A stretch of DNA of 14,924 nucleotides from Acidobacteriota bacterium (GTDB taxonomy: Bacteria; Acidobacteriota; Thermoanaerobaculia; Multivoradales; SZUA-115). This document shows positions 7,487 to 14,261 of this stretch, piece after piece (within the stretch, counting starts at the first letter, position 1; every line of letters begins with the position of its first letter). The position numbers and the translations under genes were made by a program. The stretch covers positions 1-14,924 of the forward strand of contig QIHU01000071.1 in NCBI GenBank assembly GCA_003231035.1. The letters are read 5' to 3'. Under the pieces are notes generated by a model. It was not told the DNA's origin. It made no database searches and saw nothing but the letters and a program-made list of their open reading frames with translations.

Positions 7487-7720
7487 TCGCTGACTGCCTG
7501 CTACCCACAATACGACCCACTACAAACTCCGAAGCCCGCCCTTGGGCCCTTGGCGTGCCGTCAAGACTGGATCCAGTTTCCACCTCCAAGATTACCAGAC
7601 TCTCGATGGCGAAGTGGAGCGGACCCAGTCCATTCCTTGAGTGCAGCCGGGGAGGGGGAGCGGGACTCCAAGAAAAAATCCTCAAGAGAGGGGCAATAGC
7701 GCATCAGCGTGACTATTGGG

Positions 7721-7748
7721 ATTGCAAGGACCACATTATGACTGTCAA
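7721..7748 (-). promoter_or_regulatory. Candidate sigma-70-type promoter for the sigma/CHAT operon
   Basis: On the minus strand a perfect -35 hexamer TTGACA (7748-7743) is followed, 16 bp on, by TGCAAT (7726-7721), which matches the -10 consensus at four of six positions. Transcription would begin near 7714 and give a 5' untranslated leader of about 315 bases before the sigma gene, including the inverted repeat at 7469-7486. The perfect -35 is notable in GC-rich sequence, but the -10 is modest, so this is tentative. Confidence 0.3.
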
Positions 7749-7753
7749 CTCCC

Positions 7754-7880
7754 GATCTAAGATCTTGCCCGGCTGCCGAGTACTCGCTGGCGGCGTGGCT
7801 GAAATCCGCCCTGGCGTCAGGGTGAGATCGGGGGCGATTTCGCGGCGCAGCCCCCCTGTTTCTCCCTTCGGGGGGGCTGT
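7754..7880 (+). promoter_or_regulatory. Structured leader with palindromes and four consecutive hairpins
   Basis: Structures seen in order: GATCTAAGATC (7754-7764, palindrome with a central A); CGAGTACTCG (7777-7786, perfect palindrome); stem GGCGG/CCGCC (7789-7793 with 7806-7810); stem CCCTG/CAGGG around GCGT (7809-7822); stem GAGATCG/CGATTTC around GGGG (7824-7841, with one G-U pair); stem CAGCCCCCC/GGGGGGCTG (7848-7856 with 7871-7879, 9 bp, perfect). The last is followed by TTATCTC, not a U tract. The block lies about 160-285 bp upstream of the first secreted-protein start. It may be a structured 5' leader, a small RNA or an attenuator. I cannot match it to a known riboswitch class by eye. 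Confidence 0.45.
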
Positions 7881-8038
7881 TATCTCAGTCTCTGTTCACC
7901 GGCTTAGCTGCGCCAGCACTTGGTGCAATGGCCCCTTTGGCGGCCGCGCGCCGCCCGCGGCGGATCTCTGTCTCAGCAACCACCAGTATTCGGATTGGCC
8001 TCCCTACCGAGGTCGTCCTTTTTAAGGAGATATCTTTG

Positions 8039-8803
8039 ATGAAAAAAATCATCATTACCGCGTGGGTGACTCTCGTTCTAGCGCTGGTCATCGGTGTGCC
8101 GGCGGCACAGGCGTGTGCGACGCCACCGCCAACCGTGCCTCCGGTCACCATTCAGCTCCACGAACAGTGCTTCCCCATCAACGACCCGACCGACTGCATG
8201 ATCCGCGGCTGGATCACCTACCACAACTACACGACCTTCGGGACTTCCACCAACACCTTCTGCTCCTGTGCTTTGAAGAAGGTCGGCAAGATCAAGACGG
8301 TTCTCTGGGTCAAGTTTATCGACCCGGTGACCGGCAAGCGGTATCCGTCTTGGACATTCGACCCGAATGCCGGGACCACTAGCAACGCTGCTCAGTTCCT
8401 CGGCAATGGGAACATCGCGGGCTACCTCGCGGAGACTACCAAGGGCGTACCCACCGGAACCAACCTCGATCTAATGCTCGAGGTCATCTTCGAAGGCGAT
8501 GCTGGAATCGCTGGCATCGCTAGCGCTCTCAACAACAGCGGTCCGGTCTTGGTGACCGGCGAAGCGGACTCCAAAGGTAACTACATCGGTCATGTCGGAG
8601 TGGTGCCGCAGCAGCCCACCACCTGCCTGGTGCAGGACAAGATGACCGCTTATGTCGGCGACGCTTTGAGTGTTTGGGCCGAGCGCGGAGTCGAGATTGA
8701 CGCCACGTCGCTGGTGGCCTGTGACATCGATGGCCAGATCGTTCCTGATCTGAATCAGCCCGCGGTTCTGAATGCCGGCGCCTCGGTCGGCTCTCTTCGG
8801 TGA
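8039..8803 (+). CDS. Secreted cysteine-conserved protein of unknown function, paralog 1
   Basis: A 254-residue protein. I chose the ATG at 8039 because AAGGAG (8024-8029) stands nine bases upstream and a textbook signal peptide follows (MKKIIITAWVTLVLALVIGV, then PAAQA before Cys26); the frame is open further upstream to 7928, but that extension is Arg/Ala-rich and would bury the signal. Cleavage after AQA would make Cys26 the first residue; AQAC is a poor lipobox, so lipidation is possible but unproven. The mature protein has seven cysteines (26, 44, 53, 75, 77, 196, 228), all matched in the next gene. Conserved segments are NDPTDCMIRGWITYHNYTTF (48-67) and FCSCALKKVGKIK (74-86). I recognise no family. 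It begins a two-gene rightward unit divergent from the sigma operon, 41 bp before its paralog. Confidence 0.85.
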   Translation: MKKIIITAWVTLVLALVIGVPAAQACATPPPTVPPVTIQLHEQCFPINDPTDCMIRGWITYHNYTTFGTSTNTFCSCALKKVGKIKTVLWVKFIDPVTGKRYPSWTFDPNAGTTSNAAQFLGNGNIAGYLAETTKGVPTGTNLDLMLEVIFEGDAGIAGIASALNNSGPVLVTGEADSKGNYIGHVGVVPQQPTTCLVQDKMTAYVGDALSVWAERGVEIDATSLVACDIDGQIVPDLNQPAVLNAGASVGSLR

Positions 8804-8844
8804 GCTTTGCTAGCCGTTCCAACTCAAATTACAAGGAGAGCTCT

Positions 8845-9615
8845 ATGAAACAGCAACTCTGCAAAGTTCTGATTCTCGTTCTCGGCGTGGCCCTATTTGG
8901 TGCCGTGCCGGCAGCCTACGCATGCAGCAGCCCGCCGAGAGTACCGTCGATCACAGTCGTGTTCCACGAGATCTGCGTGCCGCTAAACGACCCGACCGAC
9001 TGCATGATTCGGGCGTGGATCACCGTCCACAACTACACCACCTTCGCCTCTAGCACGAGCCCCGGCGGCTTCTGTGCTTGTGCCTTCAAGAAGGTTGGCG
9101 GGATCAAGAGCATCGAGTGGGTGAACTTCGTCGATCCGACGACCGGTGATCGTTTCCCGGCCTGGAGTTTCGATGGCAACGCCAACACCGCGGCTTCCGC
9201 GGCGCAGTTCTTGAACACCGTCTCTTCCAACATTGACGGCTTCCTGGCCGAAACTTGGGGGAGCGTAGTAAAGAACACCCCGCTCGATCTGATGTTCGAG
9301 GTGTTGCTCGAGAAGACCACCACGATTCAGCAGGTTACCTCCGCTTTGTCGGCGAGCCCCGCGATCGTCACCGGCGGTGCCTCTGCGTCTGGTGCTTTGA
9401 TTGATCACATCGCGACCTTGCCTCCTAAGGGGCCAGTGCCGTGCTTGGTCCAATCCAAGAGTGTGGCCTACGTGGGCGTGGGCGCCCAGACGATGATCGA
9501 TCGCGGCTTGGGTGCGACGGTTTCGCCTAACCTCATCAGCTGCAAAGCGGCCCTGGTGAATGCGGCCCTGGTTCCGGCGTTGTCGGGTCCGGCTGGAGTT
9601 TTTGGGAGCAACTGA
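8845..9615 (+). CDS. Secreted cysteine-conserved protein of unknown function, paralog 2
   Basis: A 256-residue tandem paralog of the preceding gene. The ATG at 8845 is chosen for its AAGGAG (8833-8838), six bases upstream, and for the signal peptide MKQQLCKVLILVLGVALFGA with PAAYA before Cys27. The mature cysteines are 27, 44, 53, 77, 79, 200 and 233, aligning one for one with paralog 1. The strongest shared block is NDPTDCMIRAWITVHNYTTF; over the 40 residues around it about two thirds are identical by eye, while the region after residue 110 is far more divergent. This suggests an old duplication with a constrained N-terminal cysteine domain. Two hairpins with T runs follow the stop, so the pair is probably one transcript ending before polA. 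No family recognised; the conserved cysteines suggest a disulfide-bonded extracytoplasmic protein. Confidence 0.85.
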   Translation: MKQQLCKVLILVLGVALFGAVPAAYACSSPPRVPSITVVFHEICVPLNDPTDCMIRAWITVHNYTTFASSTSPGGFCACAFKKVGGIKSIEWVNFVDPTTGDRFPAWSFDGNANTAASAAQFLNTVSSNIDGFLAETWGSVVKNTPLDLMFEVLLEKTTTIQQVTSALSASPAIVTGGASASGALIDHIATLPPKGPVPCLVQSKSVAYVGVGAQTMIDRGLGATVSPNLISCKAALVNAALVPALSGPAGVFGSN

Positions 9616-9652
9616 GGCTCACTACACCGATCCGGTGACCTGGAGTTGCCTG

Positions 9653-9675
9653 GAATCGGAACCGATTCTGTTTTT
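9653..9675 (+). terminator. Possible upstream terminator of a tandem pair
   Basis: GAATCG (9653-9658) and CGATTC (9663-9668) form a 6-bp stem with a 4-base loop, followed after TG by TTTTT (9671-9675). It is 37 bp past the stop codon of paralog 2. The stem is short, so it would be weak alone. The near-palindrome GAATCGG-AA-CCGATTC could instead be an operator for polA. Confidence 0.45.
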
Positions 9676-9686
9676 CCTTCATTTTG

Positions 9687-9717
9687 GGGCGAAGTGCTTC
9701 GGCGCTTCGCCCTTTTT
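9687..9717 (+). terminator. Intrinsic terminator with UUCG tetraloop
   Basis: GGGCGAAGTGC (9687-9697) pairs with GCGCTTCGCCC (9702-9712) in an 11-bp stem with a single T-G wobble, closed by the stable loop TTCG (9698-9701), and is followed immediately by TTTTT (9713-9717). This is a textbook rho-independent terminator for the secreted-paralog transcript. It leaves only 49 bp before the polA start. Confidence 0.92.
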
Positions 9718-9766
9718 AGCGTAGAGGCTGGTGGATCGGGAGGGTCGAGAAGGTAGAATCTCCAAT

Positions 9767-12424
9767 ATGCCTGAACGCCTTTTTCTGATCGACGGGTACT
9801 CCAATATTTTCCGCGGCTTCTACGCCATCCGTAACCTCTCGAACTCGAAAGGCGAGCCGACCAACGCCGTCTATGGCTTTCTGCAGATGCTACGCAAGCT
9901 CCTGCGCGATGAGACGCCGGATCTTCTTGGCGTGGCGCTGGATGTGTCGCGCAAGACGATTCGCAGCGAGAAGTTTCCCGAGTACAAAGCCAATCGATCG
10001 CCCATGCCGGACGATCTACGTACCCAGATACCCTGGATCCGCTCGCTGCTGGCCGCTTACCAGATTCCGATCATCGAGATGGAGAACTACGAGGCGGACG
10101 ATGTCTTAGGCACCTTGGCGAAGCAGGCGGCCGCGGCCGGTTTCGAGGTGGTTCTGGTGAGCGCTGACAAGGACTTGATGCAGCTGGTCGGTCCCCGGGT
10201 GAGCCTGCTGCACACCGGCCGCGACAAGTTGTATGACCCGGCTTTGGTCGAGGCGGACTTCGGGGTACCGCCGAACAAGGTCACCGATGTGCTCGGCCTG
10301 ATGGGGGATGCCTCCGACAATGTGCCCGGAGTACCGGGAGTCGGCGAGAAGGGGGCCAAGAAGCTGATTGCCGAGTTTGGTTCGGTGGAGGAGTTGCTCG
10401 ATCGCGCTGGCGAGGTGCAGCGCAAGAGCTATCGCGAGTCGCTGCTGAAGAATCGCGAGTTGGCGGAGTTATCGAAGGATTTGGTGACCATCCATACCGA
10501 CCTCGATCTTCAGCTCGACCCCGAAGGTCTGCGCTTGACCGCGCCGGATGACGCGGCGCTGCGCGAGCTGTTCACCGAGCTTGAGTTTTTCTCCCTTCTC
10601 GACGAACTGGAGTCGGATGGGGACGAGGAGCTGGAGATTCCCGCGATCGAGGAGGTGCGCGAGCCCGAGGGCTGGGAGGCAGTGATGCGGCAGCTCGGCC
10701 CGCGCGCGGTGGTGGCGATGATCGGCGAGGAAAGCCCGCTCGGCGTCGCCGTGGGTCGGCTGGCCGATGGGGCCACTGAAGATGGAAGCAGCCTTGAGGA
10801 ATGCTGGTTCGCCGACTTGCGACAGCCGCCGCTGCGAGAGGCGGTGGTGGGCACTCTGGCACGGTACGCGGCGAGCCCTGATCACCAACTGATAGGCCAC
10901 GACATCAAGGAGCTGCTTCGCCTGTGCGGTGGTGAGCCTCCGTGCCGGGCTCGGATCCTCGATTCGATGCTGCTCTCCTACCTGTTGCGCTCCGCCCACA
11001 GCCATGAGTTGGAGGCGCTGGCGTTGGAACGGCTCGGGGTCAAGCTGATCGCGGCCAAGGAGGCGGGCTGGGGGCGCAAGCAGGACCCCCTGCCGGGCGA
11101 CGAGAGGCTGTTGGCCTTCGCCGCCCAACGCTTGGCGGTGAGCGCGGCCCTGGTCCCGCGACTCGTGGCGGCTTTGGAAGAGGACGAAGGCGAGTTGATG
11201 CGGGTCTACCGCGACTTCGAAGAGCCTCTGGTGGCGGTGCTCCTGGCGATGGAGGAGGCGGGTATTTTGCTCGATGTGGACTTCCTCCAAGCCATGTCCG
11301 TGGAACTGGGAAGTGAGTTGGCCGCGGTCGAAGAGACGATCTACGAGCTCGCCGGAGAGAACTTCAACATTCAGAGTTCGCGGCAGCTAGGGGCCATCCT
11401 CTTCGACAAGCTGGGCTATCCGGTCCTCAAACGAACGCGCAAGACCAAGAGCTACAGCACTGGAGCCGAGGTGTTGGAGGAGTTAGCCAGCCGTGACTAC
11501 CCGCTGCCGGCCCAGATTCTCCGCTTTCGCGAGCTGGCGAAGTTGAAATCGACCTATGTCGACGCGCTCCCCGCCCTAGTGGCTGAGGATGGACGGATTC
11601 ACACTCGGTTCAATCAGGCAGTCGCCGCCACCGGGCGGCTCTCCTCGACCCATCCCAACTTGCAAAACATCCCGGTGCGAACCGCGCTGGGACAGCGGAT
11701 TCGCCGGGCTTTCGTCGCCGCTCCGGGGCAGGTTCTCTTGGTCGCCGACTACAGCCAGATCGAACTTAGGGTCCTGGCCCATATCGCCGCTGAAGAGGCG
11801 TTGATCGAGGCTTTTCGAGCCGGCGAGGACATCCACCAGGCGACCGCCGCCACCGTCTTCGGGGTTGCCGCTCCCCTGGTTACCGCCGAGCAGCGTCGCG
11901 CCGCCAAGACGATCAACTTTGGCATCATCTACGGCATCAGCGGCTTCGGACTAGCCAAGAATCTCGGAGTTGGCCCCAAAGAGGCGGATCGCTTCATCAA
12001 GGCCTACCTCGAGCGCTATCCCAGCGTCCAACGCTACATCGAGGAAACCCAGAAGAGCGCCGCCGAGGTGGGGAAGGTCGAGACCCTCTACGGCCGGGTG
12101 CGCTGGCTCCCCGAGATCCGGTCGCGCAACTATGCGGTGCGCGAGAATGCCAAGCGAATGGCGATCAACGCGCGCATTCAAGGCACCGCCGCCGACCTGA
12201 TGAAGCTGGCGATGATCGAGGTAGACCAACGGCTGCGCGCCGCGGGGTCGGCGGCCCGTCTGCTGTTGACGGTCCACGATGAACTGGTGCTCGAAGTGGC
12301 CACCGAGCAGGCCCCCGCGATGGCCGAGAGCGTACGCGGGTGGATGGAAGGGGTTGCCGAACTCTCCGTGCCGTTAGTGGTCGACGTCGCCTGGGGGTCC
12401 AGCTGGTACGAAGCCAAGAGTTAG
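9767..12424 (+). CDS. polA: DNA polymerase I
   Basis: An 885-residue family A polymerase. The ATG at 9767 gives the standard N-terminus MPERLFLIDGYSNIFRGF and has GAGAAGG 13 bases upstream; a longer in-frame GTG start at 9731 adds 12 unconserved residues. The 5'-3' exonuclease domain (1 to about 290) keeps its acidic metal ligands: Asp9, NYEADDVLG (Glu109, Asp111, Asp112), SADKD (Asp134, Asp136) and MGDASDNVPG (Asp181, Asp184). The middle 3'-5' exonuclease-like domain (about 300-480) lacks the proofreading acids (see findings). The polymerase domain has motif A VADYSQIELR (Asp661), motif B RRAAKTINFGIIYG (Arg710, Lys714, Phe718, Tyr722) and motif C TVHDE (His837, Asp838). It replaces RNA primers and fills repair gaps. 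It is transcribed alone after the terminator at 9717; its last 51 bp overlap the convergent TPR gene. Confidence 0.97.
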   Translation: MPERLFLIDGYSNIFRGFYAIRNLSNSKGEPTNAVYGFLQMLRKLLRDETPDLLGVALDVSRKTIRSEKFPEYKANRSPMPDDLRTQIPWIRSLLAAYQIPIIEMENYEADDVLGTLAKQAAAAGFEVVLVSADKDLMQLVGPRVSLLHTGRDKLYDPALVEADFGVPPNKVTDVLGLMGDASDNVPGVPGVGEKGAKKLIAEFGSVEELLDRAGEVQRKSYRESLLKNRELAELSKDLVTIHTDLDLQLDPEGLRLTAPDDAALRELFTELEFFSLLDELESDGDEELEIPAIEEVREPEGWEAVMRQLGPRAVVAMIGEESPLGVAVGRLADGATEDGSSLEECWFADLRQPPLREAVVGTLARYAASPDHQLIGHDIKELLRLCGGEPPCRARILDSMLLSYLLRSAHSHELEALALERLGVKLIAAKEAGWGRKQDPLPGDERLLAFAAQRLAVSAALVPRLVAALEEDEGELMRVYRDFEEPLVAVLLAMEEAGILLDVDFLQAMSVELGSELAAVEETIYELAGENFNIQSSRQLGAILFDKLGYPVLKRTRKTKSYSTGAEVLEELASRDYPLPAQILRFRELAKLKSTYVDALPALVAEDGRIHTRFNQAVAATGRLSSTHPNLQNIPVRTALGQRIRRAFVAAPGQVLLVADYSQIELRVLAHIAAEEALIEAFRAGEDIHQATAATVFGVAAPLVTAEQRRAAKTINFGIIYGISGFGLAKNLGVGPKEADRFIKAYLERYPSVQRYIEETQKSAAEVGKVETLYGRVRWLPEIRSRNYAVRENAKRMAINARIQGTAADLMKLAMIEVDQRLRAAGSAARLLLTVHDELVLEVATEQAPAMAESVRGWMEGVAELSVPLVVDVAWGSSWYEAKS

Positions 12425-13696
12425 CTGCTCGAGCTGCTCGAGGGTCTGTTGCACGATCTCCCGCGTCACCGCGCACTCTTGGCTGGCGGCGACAAAGGCC
12501 GCCACCGCGACCCGAAATTGGGCAGCTACGGGCTCGGCTGGCTGGAGGGCGAGCAGGGGAGCGGCAAGTGCGCCGACCTTTTCCGCTTGATCGTGGCGCA
12601 GGTGGAAGGCGGCTAGACCGAGACAGGCGAGGGCGGCTTCAATTCCGCCCTCTTGGTCGCGCAACAGGCGATAGACCTCGACCCAGGATGCCTCGGCGCG
12701 AGCTCGGTAGCCGAGATGTTCAGCTAGCAGTGCGTCCAGCCGGCGAAGTTCCAGCAGATCCCGCCAATCGCCTTGATGTAGGGTCCAGCGGCGGAGATTG
12801 GGCAGGAGGTCCCAACCCTCCTGGGGCCGCCGTGCTTGATGCAGGGCCGCGATCTCGGCGCGGAGGATCTGTAGGTGCAGATCTGGGGCATCGAGGCTCT
12901 GGACGGTCTTCGCCGCCCGTCGCAGAGTTCGTAGAGCCTTGCCAGGACTGCCGCCGCGGCGCTGCAGGTCTGCCTTGCGCAGGAGCGTGCGGCAAGTCAT
13001 CAGGGGCTCTTCGATCCGGCTGAGAGCGCTCTCGATCCGGTTGAGTTGCTCGAGGGCTAGGGGCAAGTTGTCGGTCGCCAGGCTGTGGGCGACCTGAAGG
13101 TCTAGGAGCTGCGCTTGCTCGAAGGGGTCGCCGGTTCCCGCCTCGATCCTCTCCCAGGCGCGTTCGAAACCGCTCTGGGCGCGATTTGGATGGCCGGCGG
13201 ACAGATGTGCCATTGCCCAGTGAGACCATGCGCGCCCGGCGAGGTCGTCAACCACCGGCGCGCCGTGCAGCCCGTAGAGCTGGTCGACAATGTCGAGTGC
13301 CAGTTCGGCCAGCTCGATGGCCTGGTCAGCCTCTTCCCCCCAAGTCTCGCTGGCGCGGGTCAGAACCTGTTCAGCTAGCCCCCAACTACGGAAGCGGCTC
13401 GAATTGTGGAGGAGCAGGGCGCGGCGTGCCCGAGGGTTCCCCCAGAGCTCGGCGAGCAGGGATGCGGCGGTGAGTCGAGAGTGTTCAAGATGGCCAGCGG
13501 CCGCGGCCAGCCGGTCGTAGGCGGCCCGAAAGGCACCGTCATAGCTCGAAGCCGGGCCAGGCTGCTGCTTTTTCAAGGCCCCGGATTCGACCGCGTGTGG
13601 GCTGGCGCGACTCGCCAGAGCATCGGCTCCGAAATCCGTGACGTCGCTCTTGGGTACGGTACTGGCTTGTCGAGGGTGTCTGGGTTGCTCGTACAA
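12374..13696 (-). CDS. TPR (tetratricopeptide-like) repeat protein
   Basis: A 440-residue, almost wholly helical protein. The best start is TTG at 13696, because GAGG (13707-13704) stands seven bases upstream and no ATG or convincing GTG follows in the N-terminal part. The first 50 residues are polar with no signal peptide, so it should be cytoplasmic. Residues 68-140 (HLEHSRLTAASLLAELWGNP, then RFRSWGLAEQVLTRASE and AIELAELALDIVDQL) resemble a block common in TPR proteins of Thermoanaerobaculia-type Acidobacteriota. TPR-like helical pairs continue to about 400, for example RAWSHWAMAHLSAGHPNRAQ (155-174) and PGKALRTLRRAAKTVQSL (251-268). It has no catalytic motif and is presumably a protein-binding scaffold or regulator. 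Its last 16 codons are antisense to the conserved C-terminus of polA, so the ending GFVPAGPPGDVDH may be a run-on rather than functional. Confidence 0.78.
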   Translation of the reverse strand: MYEQPRHPRQASTVPKSDVTDFGADALASRASPHAVESGALKKQQPGPASSYDGAFRAAYDRLAAAAGHLEHSRLTAASLLAELWGNPRARRALLLHNSSRFRSWGLAEQVLTRASETWGEEADQAIELAELALDIVDQLYGLHGAPVVDDLAGRAWSHWAMAHLSAGHPNRAQSGFERAWERIEAGTGDPFEQAQLLDLQVAHSLATDNLPLALEQLNRIESALSRIEEPLMTCRTLLRKADLQRRGGSPGKALRTLRRAAKTVQSLDAPDLHLQILRAEIAALHQARRPQEGWDLLPNLRRWTLHQGDWRDLLELRRLDALLAEHLGYRARAEASWVEVYRLLRDQEGGIEAALACLGLAAFHLRHDQAEKVGALAAPLLALQPAEPVAAQFRVAVAAFVAASQECAVTREIVQQTLEQLEQLTLGFVPAGPPGDVDH

Positions 13697-14011
13697 AGAA
13701 GATCCTCGCGCTGACTGTCTTGAGCCCGGCCTTGGTCAAAATGACTCGGCTGAGTTAGCCACGCTACATCGATGTTTCGCGTTAAGGCATAGTCCAATTC
13801 ATGGAAGATGGGTCGAGAACGAATGAGCCCTTCTCGATAAGAGTGATGCGGGGAGGGAAATTCGGGACAAGAAACTGCCAAGACCGGGAAAATTGGCGAG
13901 TTCTCTTCTCGGTTGAGGCTAGATGATTACCCATTGGGCGATGGGAGTTCTGTCAGACAAGAAGCCGATGTGAAGATATTTAGGGATGCGGGCGGGTAGG
14001 GAAGAAGAGAA

Positions 14012-14072
14012 ACCGGGCGAACGCCCAACCTTGGTGGAGGTGAGCTTCTTCGAGTTAGGGCGTTCGTCCGGT
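14012..14072 (-). terminator. Long inverted repeat, candidate terminator of the secreted-protein gene
   Basis: ACCGGGCGAACGCCC (14012-14026) and GGGCGTTCGTCCGGT (14058-14072) pair over 15 bp with one G-T position, enclosing a 31-base loop. The left arm can also fold on itself (GGGC/GCCC around GAAC). Read on the minus strand, the hairpin is followed by TTCTCTTCTTCCC, a pyrimidine-rich but not pure U tract. It lies about 190 bp past the stop of the gene ending at 14262. Terminator is the simplest reading; a dispersed palindromic repeat is the alternative. Confidence 0.4.
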
Positions 14073-14228
14073 GGTTGCACAGGTTGGGTACAGCAAGTCG
14101 AATGCCATGCTGGGCGAAGGGTGGAATATCGATGTAAGTTCTGCTTTTTCAAAGGCTTGAGGGTTCTTGGTCGAGCTGCGAAAGTGCTCTCGGCCGTCCT
14201 CGTTACAGGGCATTGGATCTTTCTTTTC

Positions 14229-14246
14229 AGCCGGTTTTGGCCGGCT
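14229..14246. repeat. Short inverted repeat just after the secreted-protein stop codon
   Basis: AGCCGG (14229-14234) and CCGGCT (14241-14246) form a perfect 6-bp stem with a 6-base loop, starting 15 bp past the TAG at 14262-14264. On the minus strand it is followed by GAAAAGAAAG, which has no U tract, so it is unlikely to terminate by itself. It may protect the mRNA 3' end. Confidence 0.35.
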
Positions 14247-14261
14247 CGTGCGAGGGGGATC

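Larger units (their letters stand above)
7399..8038. other. Divergent intergenic region between the sigma operon and the secreted-paralog pair
   Basis: This 640-bp region is the shared regulatory space of the leftward sigma operon and the rightward pair of secreted proteins. From left to right it contains the purine-rich site at 7420-7431, a perfect inverted repeat at 7469-7486, a candidate sigma-70 promoter for the minus strand at 7721-7748, an 11-bp palindrome at 7754-7764, a 10-bp palindrome at 7777-7786, and four consecutive hairpins from 7789 to 7879. Open frames crossing it (7126-8025 plus, 7248-7685 minus) are out-of-frame reads through the sigma gene and have no recognisable domain. 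I find no protein-coding gene here. Confidence 0.6.
13697..14261. other. Intergenic region without a convincing gene
   Basis: This 565-bp stretch separates the 3' end of the secreted-protein gene from the TPR gene, both on the minus strand. Open frames of 100-170 codons exist on both strands (13573-13881 minus, 13919-14317 minus, 13986-14492 plus) but have low-complexity or Arg/Pro-rich composition, no domain and overlap the known gene. The region carries the inverted repeats at 14012-14072 and 14229-14246. It should also contain the TPR gene promoter, which I could not identify. Confidence 0.55.

Noticed and set aside
7469..7500. ECF-type promoter (GGAAC then GTC) near the sigma gene
   Set aside because: The spacing between GGAAC and the nearest GTC is about 13 bases on the minus strand, shorter than the usual 16-17, and the plus strand has no match at the right distance.
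7248..7685. 145-codon minus-strand frame overlapping the sigma gene, considered as a frameshifted N-terminal extension
   Set aside because: The sigma protein is already complete with a normal region 2 start, and the extra residues resemble no sigma domain.
7716..7739. Plus-strand promoter TTGGGA / CATTAT
   Set aside because: The spacer is only 12 bases and both boxes match the consensus at four of six positions.
7126..8025. 299-codon plus-strand open frame across the divergent intergenic region
   Set aside because: It begins antisense to the sigma gene and continues through inverted repeats and hairpins; the translation has no domain and irregular composition.
10469..11290. 273-codon minus-strand frame inside polA
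   Set aside because: Gln/Arg/His-rich shadow of the polA coding strand; polA is intact and well conserved here.
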